Of a stretch of DNA of 64,000 nt, positions 24,338 through 36,100 are shown in pieces. Every line of letters starts with the position of its first letter. Within the stretch, counting starts at the first letter, position 1. The stretch is from Todiramphus chloris collaris (taxonomy: Eukaryota; Chordata; Aves; Coraciiformes; Alcedinidae): assembly GCA_025345505.1 (NCBI GenBank), contig JANVCC010000027.1, positions 1,766,140-1,830,139 of the forward strand, read 5' to 3'. A program made the translations under genes and the position numbers. The notes under the pieces are model-generated. The model made no database searches. It saw only the letters and a program-made list of their open reading frames with translations, and was not told the origin of the DNA.

Positions 24338-25128
24338 CACAGAATCACAAAATGTTCAGGGTTGGAAGGGACCTCAAAGGATCATTGAGTCCAACCCCCC
24401 TGCCAGAGCAGGAGCACCTAGAGCAGGTCACACAGGAACATGCCTGGGGGGTTTGGAATGTCTCCAAAGGAGACTCCACACCCCCTCTGGGCGGCCTGTT
24501 CCAGGCTCCATCACCCTCACAGTGAAAAAGTTTTTCTTCATGTTTCTGCAGAACCTCTTATGCTCCAGCTTACACTTGTTGCCCCTTGTCCTATCATTGG
24601 CCATAACAGAGAAAAGCCTGGTTCCAGCCTCCTGACACTCACCCTTTATGTATTTATAAACATGAATGAGGTCACCCCTCAGTCTCCTCCAAGCTAAAGA
24701 GCCCCAGCTCCCTCAGCCTTTCATCATAAGGGAGATGCTTCACTCCATCATCTCTGTGGCTCTGCACTGGACTCTCTCAAGCAGTTCCCTGTCCTTCTTG
24801 AACTGAGGGGCCCAGAACTGGACACAATATTCCAGATGCAGCCTCACCAGGGAAGAGGGGGAGGAGAACTTCTCTCGACCAGTACACCCTAGGATGCCAT
24901 TGGCCTTCTTGGCCACGAGGGCACATTGCTGGCTCACGGTCACCCTGCTGGCCACCAGGACCCCCAGGTCCTTTCCCGCCATGCTACTCTCTAACAAGTC
25001 AATCCCCAACCTATACTGGTACCTGGGGTTATTCTTTCCCAGATGCGGGACTCTACGCTTGCCCTTGTTGTATTTCATTTGATTTCTCCCTGCCCAACTC
25101 TCCAGCCTGTCTAGGTCACACTGAATGG
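24338..25128 (-). mobile_element. CR1 LINE, antisense, about 790 bp with ORF2 remnant (group D)
   Basis: The 3' end is at 24338 (CACAGAATCACAAAATG). On the minus strand 24740-25078 is open for 112 residues that match the C-terminal part of CR1 reverse transcriptase ([39 protein letters not shown]). The 5' part of the element is missing. It is a dead LINE fragment, not a host gene. Confidence 0.93.
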
Positions 25129-26429
25129 TTTCCTTTGTAAGAGGAGAGTTCTAGATGAAACTTTATTACTCCCTTTTGGCCTACCCTTGGTTTTATACAG
25201 CTGGGAATCAAAAGGAAATGCTACTTGACACCCTTTAAGTACTTGTGTACACCCATCACAGGCTATCAGGGTTGGACATTGCTATTTTTAACACTTTTCT
25301 AGTACTTTAAACGGCTTAAATGTCAAGACTACTTGCTGAACATGCTGTTGCTGCTGATAAGGTATCAAAATCTGCGGCACAGATACAGAACTCAGTACGT
25401 TCTCTAGGGATAGGAATGCTTTGTTCCGCACTGAAAGGGTGGAAAAATCCGGGTTGTGGGTGCAAATAAGGGAAAGGGAACGTATGAAAAGCAGGGGAAA
25501 ATTGTCTGGAAAAGTACAAACCCCTGCCTGGTAACCAAGAGCAAGCGTTAGATTGCTTCTCGATCCAAAGTGCAATTAAAAGCTACCTCCTGCAGCTGAA
25601 TTCAGATGGGGGCTTTTCAAGTTTCCTCTTTCCCCTATGGACCTCGTATCAAATGAAAAAAAAAAAACCAAACCAAAACCTGCATGGCAGGTCTCCTGTA
25701 AAAGCACCAAGCAGAGAGTGCATCAGCCTTGAACTCCTTGGTTCGCTCAGGGCTGCGTACCTGGAGCGGCGTGGGGCCCAAGGAGCCTGGCAGCAGCTCT
25801 GTTGGGGGCTGGAGGACAACCCCAAGGTGGGTGCTGGCTAGAATCAGGCTTCTGCTTCATTTCATGTGTGCTCGCTGCCGGTGAAAAGGCTCCTTCCTGC
25901 AGTAAAAAGGGGGAGGCTTCTTCAGAAGGAAATGTTTCGCAGGGGGGGTTTTGAAGGAAGTGAGACTATTGTATTTTATTCTCTCCCTGCCCTTCTTTAG
26001 ACAGTGGTTTGTGTGTCTTAATTGGAGCTGTTAGAGTTTGTGTTTCCCTGGAAATGAACATGACTAGGCCTTCCCAATCAATTGTAAATCATTAGTAAAT
26101 GTGTAGCTTTACTTATATGTCCCGGGATGAGCTTCTGCAGTCCAGAAAGCTTGCAGAGATTAGGAGAGCCTAAGAAAAAAACTCATTGCAGGTTTAAGAC
26201 TCCATCAGTCTATGAAGCTGATGTTCTAGCAATGACTTCTTTTCAGGTAAATAATGTCCAACCTCACCAAAGCTTACAGGTAGGAGCTGGAGAAGCTCTG
26301 ACCAGCAGCTGTAGGCACACGAGGCTCACAGGCTCTACTCTAACTCTTGGTCTGAATGTTTCCTACTTATGAATGGGACAGGCTGATAGGAGAGCAGAGT
26401 ATAAGCAAAGCAGGTGCACTGTCCAGTAC

Positions 26430-26600
26430 AGAATCATAGAATGGGTTGGGTTGGAAGGGACCTTAAAGGTCATCTAGGTTCCAACCCCCCTGCCTTGGGC
26501 AGGGACACCTCCCACTAGAGCAGGTTGCTCAAGGCAGATCTGAACACATCCAGTGATGGAGCAAGTATCCAGCTCCTTGCCACACTTCAAAGCCTTTTCA
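26430..26600 (-). mobile_element. CR1 3' end, antisense (group C)
   Basis: AGAATCATAGAATGGGTTGG, then GGAAGGGACCTTAAAGGTCA, then GGGACACCTCCCACTAGA. Well preserved and 5' truncated. It faces the sense copy at 27309. Confidence 0.92.
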
Positions 26601-27308
26601 AAGAGCCCTCAAGAAAGGAGTTATGAGCATTTTCCTCCAGGCAGAACCCAAACAAGAAGGGTCTCAAAGCCTTTTGCAGCCCTGTTTTGAGTTAGAGAAG
26701 TAAATTTGCGTTACTTTGTGAGCTTTTGTGTTCAGATTACTTCCCTGGGCCTGAGGGAAGGACCTGAAGGAGTCTGTGATACAGCATTTTTCTGGCATAA
26801 GATCACCAACTGTGTGCTACAGGTGCCTGCCCCTGCTCCCAGCATAGATAACCATCAGTAGTCCTTAGCTGGGAAGTTTGAGCTCTCTTCTTTATCGAGA
26901 CATTATGCAGGCATGCGGTGCTCAAGGCCGGGAGGGGAGAATTCCAGTTCCTTACCAATTCCAGTTAGGCAGGAAGTCTGGTTTCCACAGCCTGGCTTTC
27001 TGTGTTGAAAAGCGTCGAATTTAGGCATGATTATTGATCCTGTATCTGCAGCCTCGTCTCTGTAAGGCAGCAAAAGGCTTCTCTCTGTAAACCTGCAAGA
27101 TGGGCCACCACGGGTTGATGATGTGATGACCACAGCTGTTGTGTCCGTCTGTCTGTATGATGTGTTTGCTGCTGCTGCTTTTTGTTTCTGATGTACTTGC
27201 AAAAACAAAAGCAGCTTTTGAGTTCATGGGCCTAAATAGAGTACAGTCTTTGCATGGAGAAGCAGGATTGTTGTTAGCAAAAATCCATTATTGGCTACCA
27301 CCGGAGTA

Positions 27309-27529
27309 AATTAGACATTTAGAACAAATTCTTCACCGTGAGGGTGGTGAGACCCTGGAACAGGCTGCCCAGAGAGGTGGTGGAAGCCCTATCCCTGGAA
27401 GTTTTTAAGGCCAGGCTGGATGGGGCTCTGAGCAACCTGCTCTAGTGGGAGGTGTCCCTGCCCAAGGCAGGGGGGTTGGAACTAAATGGTCTTTAAGGTC
27501 GCTTCCAACCCTGACAATTCTATGATTCT
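27309..27529 (+). mobile_element. CR1 3' end, sense (group C)
   Basis: Starts near TTAGACATTTAGAACAAATT, passes GGTGGTGAGACCCTGGAACA and GGTGTCCCTGCCCAAGGCAG, and ends AATTCTATGATTCT, the complete CR1 tail. Same group as 26430 but opposite strand. Confidence 0.93.
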
Positions 27530-27744
27530 AAGTGACGTAGGTAAAATGTAGGCTGCTGAACAGAGCGGTTTGGCTGAACCTTTTTTTTGAGGGGGTGTGG
27601 GGAATGCTCATGCCTTAATTATGAGTTCATTTTGGAGATGAAAGTGTTGATGCCCCACATCTGTAGCACAGCTGCACTGTGGTGTCCACACGCCTCTGCC
27701 TGTTAGACAAATCCAGTTCCAAGTGCTCACAGAGACGTGGGTAT

Positions 27745-28316
27745 TGACGTGCGGAAAACAAACTCTACAACCCCTGAAAGGTTATAAAGCAGGTATGTTT
27801 ATTACGGCGCCGGGTGCAAGGGGGATCATTCCTCCTAACTTGCACACCGAAGTGTCCATCGAGCAGGTATTTATGACATGGAATCATGCATATTTAACAG
27901 AGTTAGTTACATATTCATGATATGGGGTTGGATTATTACAATCAGTTCCGGGAACTCATTATCATAGGCCTCCTCCCATTGGCGCTTGCGCAATGCCGTC
28001 TGGTGGTCGTGGGCAGGGGTCTTCGGGAGGAAGGCTCTCAGTCTTCCTCGCAGTGTACTTTTCACCTTTTGTCTCAGGATGCAGAGTTGCGATGAGTCAG
28101 AGATCACAAGACTGGGGAGGCTTTTCTTTATTCCTCCCTGTCTTGGTGTAATCTTCCCTTATCTACAAGCCATGCAAGATGAGCTAAGGCCCATCAAGCT
28201 TGTCTCAAGGCCTCAGCATCCTGTCTCCTGTTTATCTCAGGATGCCCTAGGATAACAATGGTTGCTCAACTTGCTTTATTACCTTTCAAGCAGAATACTG
28301 TCCCCCCCTCACTTCA
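27745..28316 (-). mobile_element. solo LTR of an endogenous retrovirus, antisense
   Basis: Read on the minus strand: CCAAT box (plus 27978-27982), TATA-like CATAAATA (27868-27875), poly(A) signal AATAAA (27798-27803), and a U5 ending CGCACGTCA (left edge 27745). The right edge is uncertain: 28257 (TGTTATCC...) or 28316 (TGAAGTGAGG...). For the latter the flanks read gtat and gttt, only a near match for a target-site duplication. No gag, pol or env open frame adjoins it, so it looks like a recombined solo LTR. Confidence 0.72.
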
Positions 28317-28989
28317 GTTTCTCAGTGCTGCAGTGAGATCTGTGGACAGCTTTGTTAAACCACAGCGAGGACTGATCTGGTTTATGCACAGAGCCCACAG
28401 TAGGTCGAGGTGGGTGCTGCAGGGGGCAGGACCGTGACCGTGGGGAAGCCCTCCTGGAGAAGGCTGCATGGGTGCTGTGGTGCTTTGGGTGGCCTGTTCA
28501 CTCATCTCTGATACCTTTTGGAGAATCTAATGGAAGGTTTTGGTCTAAAAAGCTGCTGGAATCAGTTAGCACGTATTTGGCTTGCATTAGAAATAGCATG
28601 GCCCTGCGCTCAGGGCTAGGTGAGTGCTGTGCACTGGGGAATGTCTCTCCTCTCCTTTAGATTGCAAATGTGGGACTTAGGCATCCCAAGTCTTCTCATT
28701 TGGTAGTTTGCATCTGGATCAGACTCCCTGTAAGAACTTGAGAAGCCTCAGGCTTGGATTTAGAGCTTTTGATTCAAGTGCTGAGTCCGTGGATGCTGCG
28801 CATTCCTTTTGGCACCAGCTGCTTCTCAGCAAATCCCTGCCAGAGGTTTCAGGGATTTGCTGATCTACCGGCTGAGCTGCTTATGTTGTGCTCTGACGAA
28901 AAGCATAGGTTAGCAAAGTCCAGCTGCTTGAGGTATTTAAACTATCCGAGTTTCATATCGATGGAGACGGGCTGCAGAGAAATCGTGCA

Positions 28990-29236
28990 ACACAAACTGC
29001 AACCCAGGAGGTTCCATCTAGGCAGGAGGAGAAACTTTTTTGCTGTGAGGGTGTTGGAGCCTGGCCCAGGCTGCCCAGAGAGGCTGTGGAGTCTCCTGCC
29101 CTGGAGAGATTCCCAACCCGGCTGGACACTGCGCTGCTGGGCCCCCTGCTCTGGGTGACCCTGCTGGATGGAGCAGGGGGTGGCACCAGATCATCTCCAG
29201 AGGGCCCTGCCAATGCCTGCCATGCTGTGAATCGTG
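28990..29236 (+). mobile_element. CR1 3' end, sense (group A)
   Basis: Shares with 9217 the stretch from CCAGGAGGTTCCATCTAGGC through GGAGCCTGGCCCAGGCTGCC to GGCACCAGATCATCTCCAGA, and lacks the CR1 5' parts. It ends about 150 bp before the AP1S3 CpG island. Confidence 0.9.
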
Positions 29237-29389
29237 CCTGTGACTCTGCCCGTGTCTTTAGGGTAGGAATACTTGGGAGGGGAGTAGCTCCTAGAGCCAG
29301 TGGAGGCCATGGGACACATCTTTATGAAACTCGGGTTAGGCTGTGGGGAGAAAGGGGCCCTTTGAACCGTTCAGCGGGTGGCCGGTGAC

Positions 29390-30180
29390 AGTCAGCTGGG
29401 CTCTGCCTTCCTCTGCGGACGGGCTCTTGTGCAGCCCCGGCCTGTCCTCCCCTCCCCGAGCTCAGAGGGGAAGCCGTGTCCGGGGAGGCCTCGCTGCCTG
29501 TTTGTCGGTCCAAACCCAGCCTTTGTGTCCACGCTCCGCTGCCCTTCCCGAGGGGCGCAGGCGGGGCAGGGCCGGCGGGAAACGGGGCGGGGGTCAGCGA
29601 CCCCTGAGCCCGCAGCTCCCCGGGACCCCGCCGGGGAGAAGCAGGACGAGGCACCCGGGGAGTTCCCTTTCGGGGCATTGTGGGAAGGCGAGATGCGGCC
29701 GGGGCCTCACCTGGGGCGGGGAGCGGAGGGAGGCGAGGCGGGGCAGGGCAGGGCAGGAGGGAGGGAGGGAGGGAGGCGGCCGGCAGCCAGCCGAGCCGGG
29801 CCGGGCCGGCTCCCAGCCCGCCGCCGCCAGCACACATCATGGTAAGTGGGCCGAGACCACCGGGCTTCGCCGGGCGGGAGCAGCCGCCTCTTGCCCCGCC
29901 GCACCCCCTACCCCACCCCCGGGCCCCCTCCGAGGGCCGCGTTCTCCGGGCTCCCCCCACCCGGGGCCGGCTGGAGGCAGAACGCGGCCCACGGACCCCA
30001 CAGAGCCGGGGGGTGACCGCCCGCGGGGCCGGCCTGGGCGCGTTGCTTTCCCCGGAGCCTAAACAAACAGAAAGGTCTGAGAAAGCAAAGTCCCCGCGGA
30101 GGCGGAACCGCTTTGAGGCCACCTCCGTGCCCCGGTCCTGGCCTGCCCGGCGAGGGGCTGCGACAGCCGCCCCTTTGTGT
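29390..30180 (+). promoter_or_regulatory. AP1S3: CpG island, AP1S3 promoter and first exon
   Basis: A stretch of about 800 bp that is GC-rich and dense in CpG, unlike the rest of the window. It has Sp1-type GC boxes (for example GGGGCGGGG near 29585 and 29714) and no TATA box at an obvious distance. The ATG exon of AP1S3 lies in its middle (29839-29841). The start site is expected upstream of 29839 but cannot be placed. A GGGA-repeat run lies at about 29757-29777. Confidence 0.85.
29839..29841 (+). CDS. AP1S3: AP1S3 coding exon 1 (start codon only)
   Basis: ATG followed at once by the donor GTAAGT. Only Met1 is coded here, as in other AP-1 sigma genes. It was chosen because exon 2 begins exactly at Ile2 ([12 protein letters not shown]) after an AG, and because this ATG sits in a CpG island. 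Confidence 0.85.
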
Positions 30181-33100
30181 TCCCTTTGTGTTTGGAATTT
30201 TGGGGGGAAAATCGTTCTACTGGAATAAGCTGAGTTGGCTTTAAACTGAGGCAAGTTGTGTTCTTCAGAGAGCGCATGGCAGCCAGCCTGCTGCCAGCAG
30301 AATTGCTATTTCCAAGCGGGTTTGAACAAGGTTTGCACCTGTTTTGAGGAAATGAATGTTAAATTCTTTGCCTTTCTGTCTTCTGGCCCCTTGGGGTGAG
30401 CTCGGGTCATGCCGACAGCCTTTCGTAGCCAACCAGGAAAACAAGGCTGTGCAGAGAGAGGTTTTATAAAGCCTTCCTGTAACTTGAGGAGCGGAGGTTC
30501 CAGTCGACTCCAGTGCCTGGAGAAGGATCGAATGTGGTTTCAAATGGACCCGTGTCTTTCATCTGGCTCTGGTGTTGGAACAGGGCACAGCTGGGCAGTG
30601 GGTTTCTTTGTGCTGGGAGCACTGGGAAAAGCTTCTCCCCACGTGTATTTCCCACTGCCGGCTGAGTGGAGACTGCTTCTGCGGCAGCTTTGCCTCTGCT
30701 CAACTGCCTGGTCTCATGGGGCTTGTAAGATCTTAACACTACCTTTCCACCAAGCAATGCATCTGTGAGAGAACCTGTGGGTCTGGTTCTGTTCCTTGTA
30801 TGCTGGCAACGAGTCTACGTGTGCGACCCGTGGAGGTGGCGGCCTGCTTTAGCCAGGAAGGGTGCAGCAGGTTGAAGGGCGGATAGGCAGGAGCCTGGAG
30901 GGAGTCCCCTTGGCTCTCCGGTGCGGTGCTTGGTGGTGGTTTGCTGGGATCAGAAAAGGTTGCTGTGGTTATTCTCTTTTGTTAAGCGTGATGACCAATA
31001 GCCTCAGAATAATAGCCCGATTTTCCCCACGGAGGACTGCGGACTCACAAGCAGTAAGATGGTCAGAGATGCTTCTTAACTGAGAAAGCATCTCACTGCT
31101 CAGTAGTTCAGACTCGGGACAGATTCTGTCCTGAGCTGCTGTCTCGCACCGTTCTTCTGTTGGCTGTGTCTGTAATACCGGTTCCTGGCAGTGCGGTCGA
31201 ACTGGAGCCTCTCAATGCCTTCCTTCATCAGAGGCCAAGTTTTGTTGTTTGTCTCTATCCTCAAAGGCAGAGAGCTCTGTTGTTTCTTTACAGTAGTTTA
31301 GCCAGAATGCTAAACATCTGTTAGTCCAGGGTATTTAGGAAAGTGGACCTGTCATTAGTTTGCAAACAGAATGTGCACAGTAGTGAATTTGCAGATGGCA
31401 ATGCAGCCTCCACACCTTAAGTCCCTATATAGAGACAACCTTTCCGGTTACACCCTGAGACAGCCCTATATATCCACGTCAAGTTTCTGTAAACAACTGG
31501 AGTTCCCATTTTGCCCTTGAAGGTCAGTAAATCTGGGAGCTGATTTCAGGGAAGCTGATCTCAGAAGCCTCCCTGATGCAGGCACTACAGAAATGCCAGT
31601 TTCCAAAGCACTCACGACGGTCCCTGGGGAGCACGGCTTGCACAGCAGTGCTGCTTATTGACAATTTGGAGACTGTCTGCTCTAGCGATTGGTATAATTT
31701 TATAAGGTGAGTGCGCATTCTTACAATTAATAATTATTTCTCTTCCTTTTCTGAAGTCGCCGTACATACCCTGGCTGGTGTCGTGACGTTGACTGGTGCC
31801 TTGCCCCGTTCTCCTGTTGTCAAACCAGTGCTGGTGAAGAGGTGCTTTTGTTGGGTACTCTTCTGCTTAAAATTGCTCTTGTCTGTCATCTGGTCCCCGT
31901 GAAGGGGTTGTCAAACTGGGTTACACATCAAGAAATATGGGCTACTGGGTTACAAACCGAGAATAAGCCTTACTCAGGCTGACGAGGGAAGAACTTTCAG
32001 CAGGTCATTTCAGCTCTCCATAGGTAGATTCCTCTGGTTTGGAACTACATAGTTGTGCCTGCCACCTTTTTTCTGTGTTTTGAGATCTGAATGGAAGGTA
32101 CTTGTGCAGGTGGTACCGTGTCTTAGCAAAGGGGTTGTTTTGATTGTTTACTCAGATTACCAGGGGAGTTTCAGGAAAGAGTCTGTTTTGCAAAGGTAGC
32201 TTCACGTCCTGCTGAGAGGGACAGCTTGTCTGCCCAGTTGCTGTTTTGTGACATGTTTAAAAAATATATAAAAACATAAAGGATTTTTAGAAAAGAGACT
32301 ACCTTCCGCTCCCTAACATATATGGGTGTGGCAGAGAAATATCTTGAAGGGTTGCTGTCGCAACAAAGTCAAAGAGCAGGGAGACAAACAAGCAACAGGA
32401 CAAGAGGAACTGGCCTCAAGTTGCCCCAGGGCAGGTTTAGATTGGATCTGAGGAACAATTTGTTCCCCTCCCAGGTTGTCCAGGGCTTGCCCAGGCTGCC
32501 CAGGGCAGTGGTGGAGTCCCCATGATCCCTGGAGGGGTCTCAAAGCCATGGAGATGTGATGCTGAGAGACGTGGGTTAGTGATGTCCTGGAAGTGCCAGG
32601 TTAATGGTTGGGCTTGGTGATCTGAAAGGTCTCTTCCAACCAAAACTCTACTATGAGCGAGCAGAGGAGAGAATGCGATTCATTTCCCCAAAGGACGCTT
32701 GTTGCTGTCATCTTCCGTGCCTGTGAGTCTTGCAACACCTTGGTCCTGGTGCCTCCTCGGTGCTGTCAGTATTGCTTTCATGACAGTACGTGGCTCTGCT
32801 TGCTTAGCGTTGAGTGCACAGCTGGTGCCTGCATCATGCAGGGCCTGCTTCCCTCCGACCTGTGCTGAGAAGAATTAGTACCCGTGGGCATGATCTGAAA
32901 CCCTGGAGAAAGATCGAGAGAATCCCACTGAGCAAAGGGGCTCTAAAAATGGACTGGATCCAAACAAAAAAGCTGGCCATCATTTCTTCCAGGGCACCTG
33001 CTACCAGTCGCTGGTCTTGGGTGGAAATACTGGTTGAAGGTGCTGACACGTGCCTGGTGTTTTGGAACAAATTTTCAGGTCTTCTGAGTATTCACCTCGC

Positions 33101-36100
33101 CAACAGCCTCAGTGCCCTGAGCTGTTAAAACAGGACCAAGACGAGAAGCGCAGCAGGTTCAAATAGATGAGGGAAGGTGAGAAAATAACAAAGAAATGAA
33201 TCTTGTTGTTTGAGGTGGCATTTTATATGGAGGAAAACTGAAAGTCCATGTGGTATTTCTTTGTTTCTCTTGTGAATTATTAGTGTGGGAGTAGCTAATG
33301 GTAACAGCGTGGAGTTGTTTTTAGAAGATCCTGAGCAGATAGGCTTCTCAGCTTGGAAAGAGGTGACTGTAGGGGATAGAAATGCATGAAATCGTGAATG
33401 CTACAAGTAATGGTTGGTTACAAGAAGAGTCGGGGTACGTCCTGTGAAATTGTTCGGCTCTAACTGCAAGGAAAACAAGGGAATACTTTTACCACCCGCT
33501 GTAGGTGAGTATTTTTAATCTACTGCCCAGAGTGCTGTGCATGTCCTCGTAGTTAGGCAGCTCATAGAGAATGGCTTGTCTGGATGCAGTTTCTGTCCCT
33601 GAATCTCTAAACCTGTGATTCCTGGAGACAGGATGCCCAGAATGATTTTACACAAGCCCTGTTATTTATCCTCTCCTCTTCTGGAAGCTGTTTGGATCAG
33701 AGTACTGCTCAGGGGGTGGTCCATAATCTGGTACACTGTCACTCCGTGTCAGTTTGCTGGACTTTTGCATACTATTTTGTGGGATTTGCTGGGAAAAAGG
33801 AGGTTTAGGGCTCTTCTCAGAAAATCTGTCACCCCTGACTGCTGGTGTGAGCCTCTTCCCAGTTTGGATGTGTTCTCTTGGGTACTCACTGTCATTACAG
33901 GTTGTCACTGTTCCACCAGAGACCACTCCTGCCTGGCTGTCTCTGCAGGAATTACGTGCACACTTTACTGTCTCTGGGTGATAAGCTCATTTCTGGAAAG
34001 AAAAAGAAATGTTACTATAGATCACCTGCTGATTCTTTGCTTGAGTCTGTTGCTTGGGGTTTTTTTAACATATTTTCACTGACAAGTAAGGAAATTGTCT
34101 AGGTGTGTCTCAGAGGTAGGAGTTACTATGATGTGTGGTGACTGATTGGAGAAAGCCATGGCATCAGGGGTGGGAAAATTCAGGAAGAGGGTTGGAGGAG
34201 TAATTACAATCTATTTGCAATCCAGGCCCTTTCATTTCCTGTCCTCTTCCTACAGGAATTTACATGGCTGCTTTGGGTGTTTGCTTTCTTGAGTGGCCAC
34301 CCCTGGGCCTAGTTTAGAGAGGTGCAAGGCCCAGTCATGCACGTTTTGTGAGATCCAGTGCTCTGGCCCTTCCTTCTGTCAACAATCACAGAATGCTTTG
34401 GGTTGGAAGGGACCTTGAAGATACGTAGTTCCAACCCCTCTGCCATAGGCAAGGACACCTCCCACTAAACCAGGTCACTTAAAGTTCAGTCCAGCCTGGG
34501 TGGGTTGCTTCTATTATATTTAGGTTATCAAATCCATATCAGTTTTTTACCTTAATGAAAAAAATTACCATTTTAAAAGGAAAAAATGAGTATTTCTCTA
34601 TGGAAAATGCCTAAAAAAAATGTTTCAGTCTCTCAGAAAAATACCCTCTTGCTCTTTCAGAGTCATTCACAACTGTGATCCCAACTCATGTGTATTTTTG
34701 GTCCTTCCAGAGCTCAGCTTTTCCGTGAGCATCTTTGCCAGGAGCTGGAGGTCTGGACGTGAGGGAGCTGGAGGTCTGGACGTGAGGGAGCTGGAGGGCT
34801 GGGAGTGAGGGAGCTGCAGGACCAGGTGTGAGGGAGCTGCAGGCCTGGGTGTGAGGCTGCTGCAGACCTGAAGCATCTCTGCTTCGCCAGGCACAGCTGT
34901 CATCTGGCTGAGGAGCTGGGAAAGCTGTCCTCTTCTGCTGTGCCCGCCCTGTTCCAGAGCAAAGCTTTTTAACTTTGCTCCTTGGAAGGTCAGAGGCAAG
35001 GGAAGGGCACTGCAGGGCCTTCACGTGGCAGGGCTTAGCAAATACCTGATAAGACAAACTGGAAATGAGAATAAAAGAGGCAGCACATTTAGCTGGAGTC
35101 TGTCGGGTGAGATTTGAGCTCTGTTTCTTCAGGTGTTGAAAGAACAGACTGGGGAAAATGGGTTCTTTGTGACTGTCAAGTACACCAGGGCTGTAGCGAA
35201 TGAGGGGTCACTCTCGGCAGCTTCTTCAGCCTCTCCCCTGCTCTTCTCCTTGTAGTAATGTAGTGAAGGTTTCCTCTGCCTCCCAAAATGGTACAAACAA
35301 TCAAAACCACCCCTGCGAGCCCAGCCCAGGCTGGTACCAGGCTGGTACAAACAATCAAAACCACCCCCATCCCAGCAGGGATGCCATGACCTAGTTAGAA
35401 CTGTTCCAAGGGCCTTCACGTTGTGCTGCTTTCTGGAAGGCCATCCAGCGAGAAGCCTGGCTGCCCCGAGGGCCAAGACCAAAGGTATGAGTGCTGTCAC
35501 AGCTCTGGGACCCTGGTGTGGTCACTGGGCTGCTCTCAAGCTGCTGAGATTGAGGCTGCTGTTAATGCAAACTGTCTGCCCGGATCTGTTCTTACTTACT
35601 GCCTGGAAACTGGAGCCATTCCATTTGCGGGAGTAAAAAAACCACTGATTTAAGAAAACTGAGAATAATGATCCTCTGTAAAAACCGGATGCGATTGCCT
35701 GCCTCTGTGTTTTAGGAGCTCTCTCTGCCTCTCCAGAAAGGTGCTGGAAACCTGGCTTCAGGTTGCTGGCGGGATGCCCAGCAGCCCGTGGGGAGGAGGA
35801 GGCACAAACATGCCTGTTGTGTAGGGAGGACAGTGTTGAAGGAATGCTACTGGTGTAGGAGATATGAGCCAAGGTCGGGAAGACTGGACCAGCTGGAAGC
35901 AGCAATAAGCAGGAGCAGAGGCGGAGAGAGCTTGTGGAGCACTTCGGGCTTCCTTGAGCTTTGTTTTCTGATCCTTTGGATAAGAAAGCGAGGAGCTTAA
36001 AGGTGGCTTTGGTCCAGAACTTGAGCTCCTCTGTCCTGTTACGATGGTAGCTTTATTTAGCTCAAGTGAGGCTATCAAGAAGGTTGTTGGCTGGATCAAT

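Larger units (their letters stand above)
22901..29389. other. intergenic region between WDFY1 and AP1S3
   Basis: No host gene was recognised. Four CR1 copies (24338, 26430, 27309, 28990) and a minus-strand ERV LTR (about 27745-28316) take up roughly a third of it. The rest is unique sequence with short open frames only. Confidence 0.75.

Noticed and set aside
24740-25078. 112-residue minus-strand frame as a possible gene
   Set aside because: It is the reverse-transcriptase C-terminal remnant of a truncated CR1, not a host gene.
29322-30254. 310-residue minus-strand open frame, plus long plus-strand frames at 29343-30062 and 29680-30228
   Set aside because: They lie in the CpG island, where stop codons are rare. 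The products are Pro/Arg/Gly/Ala-rich with no recognisable domain, and several frames are open at once.
33615-34082. 155-residue plus-strand frame in AP1S3 intron 1
   Set aside because: Overlapping frames are equally open and the product resembles nothing I know.
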